Of a stretch of DNA of 8,520 nucleotides, positions 6,334 to 8,520 are shown piece after piece. Below the pieces are notes generated by a model that did no database searches, was not told the DNA's origin, and saw only the letters and a program-made list of their open reading frames with translations. Both the position numbers and the translations under genes were made by a program. The stretch is from Oscillospiraceae bacterium. GTDB lineage: Bacteria; Bacillota; Clostridia; Oscillospirales; Oscillospiraceae. Within the stretch, counting starts at the first letter, position 1; the number at the start of each line of letters is the position of its first letter. The stretch lies in NCBI GenBank assembly GCA_029009035.1, contig JAQXJQ010000165.1, positions 1 to 8,520 on the forward strand, written 5' to 3'.

Positions 6334-6373
6334 GGGGGCATTCCTTGTATTCAAAGGTGTTTTTGCTCCGCAG

Positions 6374-6404
6374 GGTGACTTTCTGGTCCGACCAGAAAGT
6401 CACC
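6374..6404. repeat. 14-bp perfect palindromic hairpin
   Basis: GGTGACTTTCTGGT (6374-6387) pairs perfectly with 6391-6404 around a CCG loop. No T tract follows on either strand, so it is not a standard terminator. The right arm reads into CACCAAAGA, a style seen in widespread intergenic palindromes of many bacteria; that similarity is from memory and not checked. Confidence 0.8.
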
Positions 6405-6413
6405 AAAGAGTCG

Positions 6414-6434
6414 CATAAGGGTTGCACCCTTATG
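6414..6434. repeat. 9-bp perfect palindromic hairpin
   Basis: CATAAGGGT (6414-6422) pairs with ACCCTTATG (6426-6434) around TGC, 9 bp after the larger palindrome at 6374-6404. The two probably form one repeat unit. From 6435 to 6588 I see no gene, promoter or repeat that I can support. Confidence 0.7.
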
Positions 6435-6588
6435 TATCCCGCTTGCACACTTTGGAACCATCAACCATCACCGGCGCACCGAAAGGGATACTCTGTTTGC
6501 TTCGTATTTGCTGTCGCACAACTCTAGGGCAACCACGCCCAGCGTCCCCAGATACCGCGCCTGAGTGGAGGTGTGTTGGAGCCCAAAG

Positions 6589-6640
6589 CCTCCCCTGTGT
6601 AAGGGGAGGTGTCTGCCCAAAGGGCAGACGGAGGGGTTGT
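6589..6640. repeat. Double-hairpin intergenic repeat (CCTCCCCT type)
   Basis: Two adjacent hairpins: 6589-6596 with 6602-6609 (8 bp, loop GTGTA) and 6611-6618 with 6622-6629 (8 bp, loop AAA), followed by GGAGGGGTTGTTTT. The 3' GGAGG can compete with the inner GGAGG for the 5' CCTCC, so two folds are possible. I associate this layout with multicopy intergenic repeats in gut Clostridia; copy number in this genome is unknown. Confidence 0.65.
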
Positions 6641-6663
6641 TTTCACCGTACTGCCCTTTCCTC

Positions 6664-6749
6664 GCGGCATAGCCGCTGCGGCCTACGCTAAAAATATGCC
6701 ACCGGCATATTTTCTTAACGCTGCGGGGTGGCACGGCGCAAGCCGTGCC
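6664..6749. repeat. Cluster of three further hairpins
   Basis: Hairpin one: GCGGC 6664-6668 with GCCGC 6672-6676, loop ATA. Hairpin two: AAAATATGCC 6691-6700 with 6704-6713, 10 bp, loop ACC; its A-rich and T-rich arms resemble a bidirectional terminator. Hairpin three: GGCACGGC 6730-6737 with 6742-6749 and a GCAA (GNRA) tetraloop. Together with 6589-6640 they probably form one composite repeat ending shortly before the spmA promoter. Confidence 0.65.
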
Positions 6750-6772
6750 CCACGCCATATCTCCCGCCCCCT

Positions 6773-6803
6773 GTCATATTTGTCCTCCCACTTCGCGTAT
6801 GGT
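6773..6803 (+). promoter_or_regulatory. Candidate sigma-E (mother-cell) promoter for spmAB
   Basis: GTCATATTT (6773-6781) matches the sigma-E -35 consensus of Bacillus very well. About 15 bp on lies CGTATGGT (6796-6803), a partial match to the CATACAAT -10. Established knowledge: spmA and spmB are sigma-E controlled with dacB in B. subtilis. The weak -10 keeps this tentative. No sigma-A promoter is seen here. Confidence 0.45.
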
Positions 6804-6837
6804 AACACAGCAAACGACTCACTTGGGAGGTACTGAT

Positions 6838-7413
6838 ATGGCGATGTCGGTCATTTGGACGGTGATGGTGGGGGCCGCAATCCTGTGCGGGCTTGCCACC
6901 GGTCGGGGCGAGGCAGTGGCGGCGGCCGCCCTGGAGGGCGCGGCTGCCGGGGTGGAGCTGTGCCTGTCCATGACCGGGATCCTCTGCCTCTGGATGGGGG
7001 TCATGGAGGTCATGCGCCGTTCCGGTCTGGCGGAGGCGCTGAGCCGTATGCTCCGCCCCCTTCTCAGACGGCTGTATCCGGACTTTTCCGATGACGCTCC
7101 GGTGATGGACGCCGTCAGCGCCAACCTGTCCGCCAACCTGCTGGGGCTGGGCAACGCCGCCACCCCTCTGGGGCTGGAGGCCTCCCGGCTCATGGCCCGC
7201 CGTTCCCCCGGCGTGGCGTCGGACAGTCTTTGCCTGCTGGTGGTGTGCAACACCGCCTCCATCCAGCTCATCCCCACCACGGTGGCCTCCCTCCGCTCCG
7301 CCGCCGGCTGTGCCACCCCCTTTGATATCCTCCCCGCCACATGGTTGGCCTCCGTCATCTCCATCACGGTGGGGCTGACAGCGGCAAAAGTCTTTTCCCG
7401 TCTGTGGAGGTGA
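6838..7413 (+). CDS. spmA: Spore maturation protein A
   Basis: Integral membrane protein required with SpmB for spore core dehydration and heat resistance; the molecular activity is unresolved. The 191-residue protein matches SpmA in length (about 196 in B. subtilis) and belongs to the Gate/nucleoside-recognition domain group. Landmarks: an N-terminal membrane segment (about 4-20), a second near 40-58, the SANLLGLGNAATPLGL signature (about 98-113), NTASIQLIPTTVASLR, and a C-terminal membrane segment (about 168-188). Start: ATG at 6838 with GGGAGG at 6825-6830; a longer frame from 6745 runs through the promoter and repeats and is rejected. An ATG two codons later is a minor alternative. spmB follows after 6 bp. 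It indicates an endospore former. Confidence 0.93.
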   Translation: MAMSVIWTVMVGAAILCGLATGRGEAVAAAALEGAAAGVELCLSMTGILCLWMGVMEVMRRSGLAEALSRMLRPLLRRLYPDFSDDAPVMDAVSANLSANLLGLGNAATPLGLEASRLMARRSPGVASDSLCLLVVCNTASIQLIPTTVASLRSAAGCATPFDILPATWLASVISITVGLTAAKVFSRLWR

Positions 7414-7419
7414 GCACCC

Positions 7420-7938
7420 TTGGAACTGCTCTTCACCATGCTGGTCCCCGCCATCATGCTTTTGGTGGCGGTATGGGGGCTGTGGAAGCGGGTGGATCTG
7501 TGGACCGCCCTCACCGAAGGCGCCGCCGAGGGGCTGAAGGTCTCGGTGCGCATCGTTCCCGCCCTCATCGCCCTGCTCACCGCGGTGTATATGCTCCGCG
7601 CCTCCGGCGCGCTGGAGCTTTTGGGGCAGACTTTGGAGCCTGTCCTGTCCGCCGCAGGCATCCCCACCGAGACCATCGGCCTTTTGCTGGTGCGCCCGGT
7701 CAGCGGCTCCGCCGCCCTGGGGGTCGGGGCGGAGCTGATCCAAACCTACGGCCCCGACTCCCTTGTGGGGCGCACGGCGGCGGTGATGTTAGGCTCCACC
7801 GAGACCACCTTCTACACCGTGGCAGTCTATTTCGGCGCGGCAAAGATCACCAGGACCCGCTATGCCGTCCCCGCCGCCCTGTGCGCCGACATCGCGGGCT
7901 TTCTGGCCGCGGCATGGGCGGTGCGGCTGCTGTTTTGA
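7420..7938 (+). CDS. spmB: Spore maturation protein B
   Basis: Partner of SpmA, a polytopic membrane protein of the same Gate domain group acting in late spore maturation. The 172-residue protein is of normal length (about 178 in B. subtilis). Landmarks: an N-terminal hydrophobic segment (about 5-20), IVPALIALLTAVYMLRASGALE, RPVSGSAALG (92-101), YGPDS (110-114) and GSTETT (125-130) followed by YTVAVYFGA. The start is a TTG, chosen because GGAGG at 7406-7410 lies 9 nt upstream and overlaps the end of spmA; the ATG at 7438 has no such site. The tight spacing implies translational coupling and shared transcription with spmA. No terminator is visible between spmB and the next gene. Confidence 0.92.
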   Translation: MELLFTMLVPAIMLLVAVWGLWKRVDLWTALTEGAAEGLKVSVRIVPALIALLTAVYMLRASGALELLGQTLEPVLSAAGIPTETIGLLLVRPVSGSAALGVGAELIQTYGPDSLVGRTAAVMLGSTETTFYTVAVYFGAAKITRTRYAVPAALCADIAGFLAAAWAVRLLF

Positions 7939-7942
7939 GCGT

Positions 7943-7971
7943 TTGACGATACACCCCATGCGTGCTACAAT
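7943..7971 (+). promoter_or_regulatory. Sigma-A extended -10 promoter of the CARF-like gene
   Basis: TTGACG (7943-7948) and TACAAT (7966-7971) with a 17-bp spacer and a TGn directly before the -10. It starts 5 bp after the spmB stop. The predicted leader is only about 20 nt, so the gene can be expressed in vegetative cells independently of spmAB. Confidence 0.8.
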
Positions 7972-7997
7972 ACAGGAGAGAAAAAGGGGGCTTTGGA

Positions 7998-8520
7998 ATG
8001 AGAACGCTGATCGAGCTGTATGACGAGCGGCCCATGGAGAACACCCTGAGCGTGGAGACCTTCTGCCCGGAGCGCGTTGTCTATCTGGCGCCGGGGGATG
8101 TGGTGCGCAACAAGGCAGTCAAGCTGTCCCTGGAGCGCTACTTCCGCCACCGCGGGCTGGAGGTGGAGGTCCTGTTCCGGGAGTGCAGCCTCTACGACGC
8201 CGGAAAGATCGAGCGGCTGCTCCACCGGTGCGTGGAGGAGTTTGAGGATTGCGCGCTGGATATCACCGGCGGCACGGAGACCGCGCTCTTCGCCGGCGGT
8301 ATGTTCTGCCGGACCTGCAACGTTCCCGTGTTCACCTACAGCCGCAAGCGCAACCGGTTCTTCAACATCAGCAACGCCCCCTTTGCGGACGACCTCCCCT
8401 GCCGCATCCGCTACAAAGTGGAGGACTTTTTCCTCATGGCCGGCGGCGCCATGCGGAAGGGGCGGGTGGACAACGCTCTTTTACACCGCTACGACTCCGT
8501 GATCGACCCCTTTTTCGACC
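7998..8520 (+). CDS. CARF-like (Card1/DUF1887-type) N-terminal domain protein, partial at the right edge
   Basis: The first 174 codons are visible and the frame is still open at the window end. Start: ATG at 7998 with AGGGGG at 7985-7990. The layout fits a Rossmann-like sensor: a hydrophobic strand VVYLAP (27-32), a helix with RNKAVKLSLERYF (37-49), a second strand VEVLF, a helix, then ALDITGGTETALFAGG (86-101) and the strand VPVFTYSR. In Card1/Can2-type CARF proteins the same order occurs, with a TGGTK motif at the ligand site; here it is TGGTE (90-94). Card1 relatives carry a PD-(D/E)xK nuclease after the CARF domain, which would lie outside this window. Four or more cysteines are present (C64, C78, C85 and others), with no clear zinc motif. 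That it is a gene is nearly certain; the family assignment is by motif and fold order only. Confidence 0.6.
   Translation, partial: MRTLIELYDERPMENTLSVETFCPERVVYLAPGDVVRNKAVKLSLERYFRHRGLEVEVLFRECSLYDAGKIERLLHRCVEEFEDCALDITGGTETALFAGGMFCRTCNVPVFTYSRKRNRFFNISNAPFADDLPCRIRYKVEDFFLMAGGAMRKGRVDNALLHRYDSVIDPFFD

Larger units (their letters stand above)
6224..6352 (+). repeat. Direct repeat copy B of the EF-G paralogue 3' end
   Basis: Second copy of the 130-bp block at 5977-6106. The first 110 bases differ by a single substitution, so the duplication is recent or kept similar by recombination. It contains a gene-tail fragment and a second terminator, annotated separately. The right end diverges (A-T, C-T and A-T changes) before homology ends at about 6352. 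Confidence 0.95.

Noticed and set aside
5977..6434. Regularly spaced repeats that might be a CRISPR array
   Set aside because: Only two copies of one 130-bp block exist and the other palindromes differ from each other; there is no series of identical short repeats with unique spacers.
6468..6758. A 96-codon minus-strand frame across the repeat cluster
   Set aside because: It runs through several hairpins, has no ribosome site and no recognised domain. Its last 35 or so residues look slightly protein-like and might be a decayed fragment, but I cannot support it.

Overview
The window reads as chromosomal DNA of a GC-rich, spore-forming Clostridia member, most like the Oscillospiraceae (Flavonifractor/Intestinimonas-type gut bacteria). 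The signs are GC-rich codon use with strong AGGAGG ribosome sites, AT-rich sigma-A promoters, the spmA-spmB sporulation pair, and palindromic intergenic repeats of a style I associate with this group. The genus is inferred, not proven.

Layout. At the left edge a possible ribosome site points off the window on the minus strand (about 9-17). Then comes a minus-strand glycogen/maltodextrin phosphorylase gene (130-2388) with its terminator (77-114) and promoter (2505-2533). About 40 bp away a divergent sigma-A promoter (2575-2602) drives the plus-strand operon rpsF-ssb-rpsR (2705-3740), with a leader that looks like an S6:S18-binding autoregulatory RNA. A strong terminator (3752-3786) ends that operon. 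An intergenic region with a tandem 16-bp operator-like repeat, a promoter and a leader hairpin precedes an EF-G paralogue (3967-6039), which carries a non-standard GTPase motif set.

The 800 bp from 6040 to 6837 hold no convincing gene but are rich in structure. The last 20 codons of the EF-G paralogue, its stop codon and its terminator are repeated 247 bp downstream (5977-6106 and 6224-6352). The first copy is bracketed by a perfect 16-bp inverted repeat. The copies are separated by a segment of three hairpins and followed by at least six more palindromes.

At 6838-7938 lie spmA and spmB, spore maturation membrane proteins, behind a candidate sigma-E promoter. Directly after them, under its own extended -10 sigma-A promoter, begins a gene that runs off the right edge (7998-8520). 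Its N-terminal domain resembles the CARF-type sensor domain of Card1/DUF1887 proteins but carries GGTE where GGTK is usual. No CRISPR array or cas gene is visible.

How the genes work together: the ribosomal protein/SSB operon and the EF-G paralogue are translation and replication housekeeping. The phosphorylase is an independent carbon-storage gene. spmAB act in spore core dehydration. The CARF-like gene is the most likely defence or signalling gene in the window.
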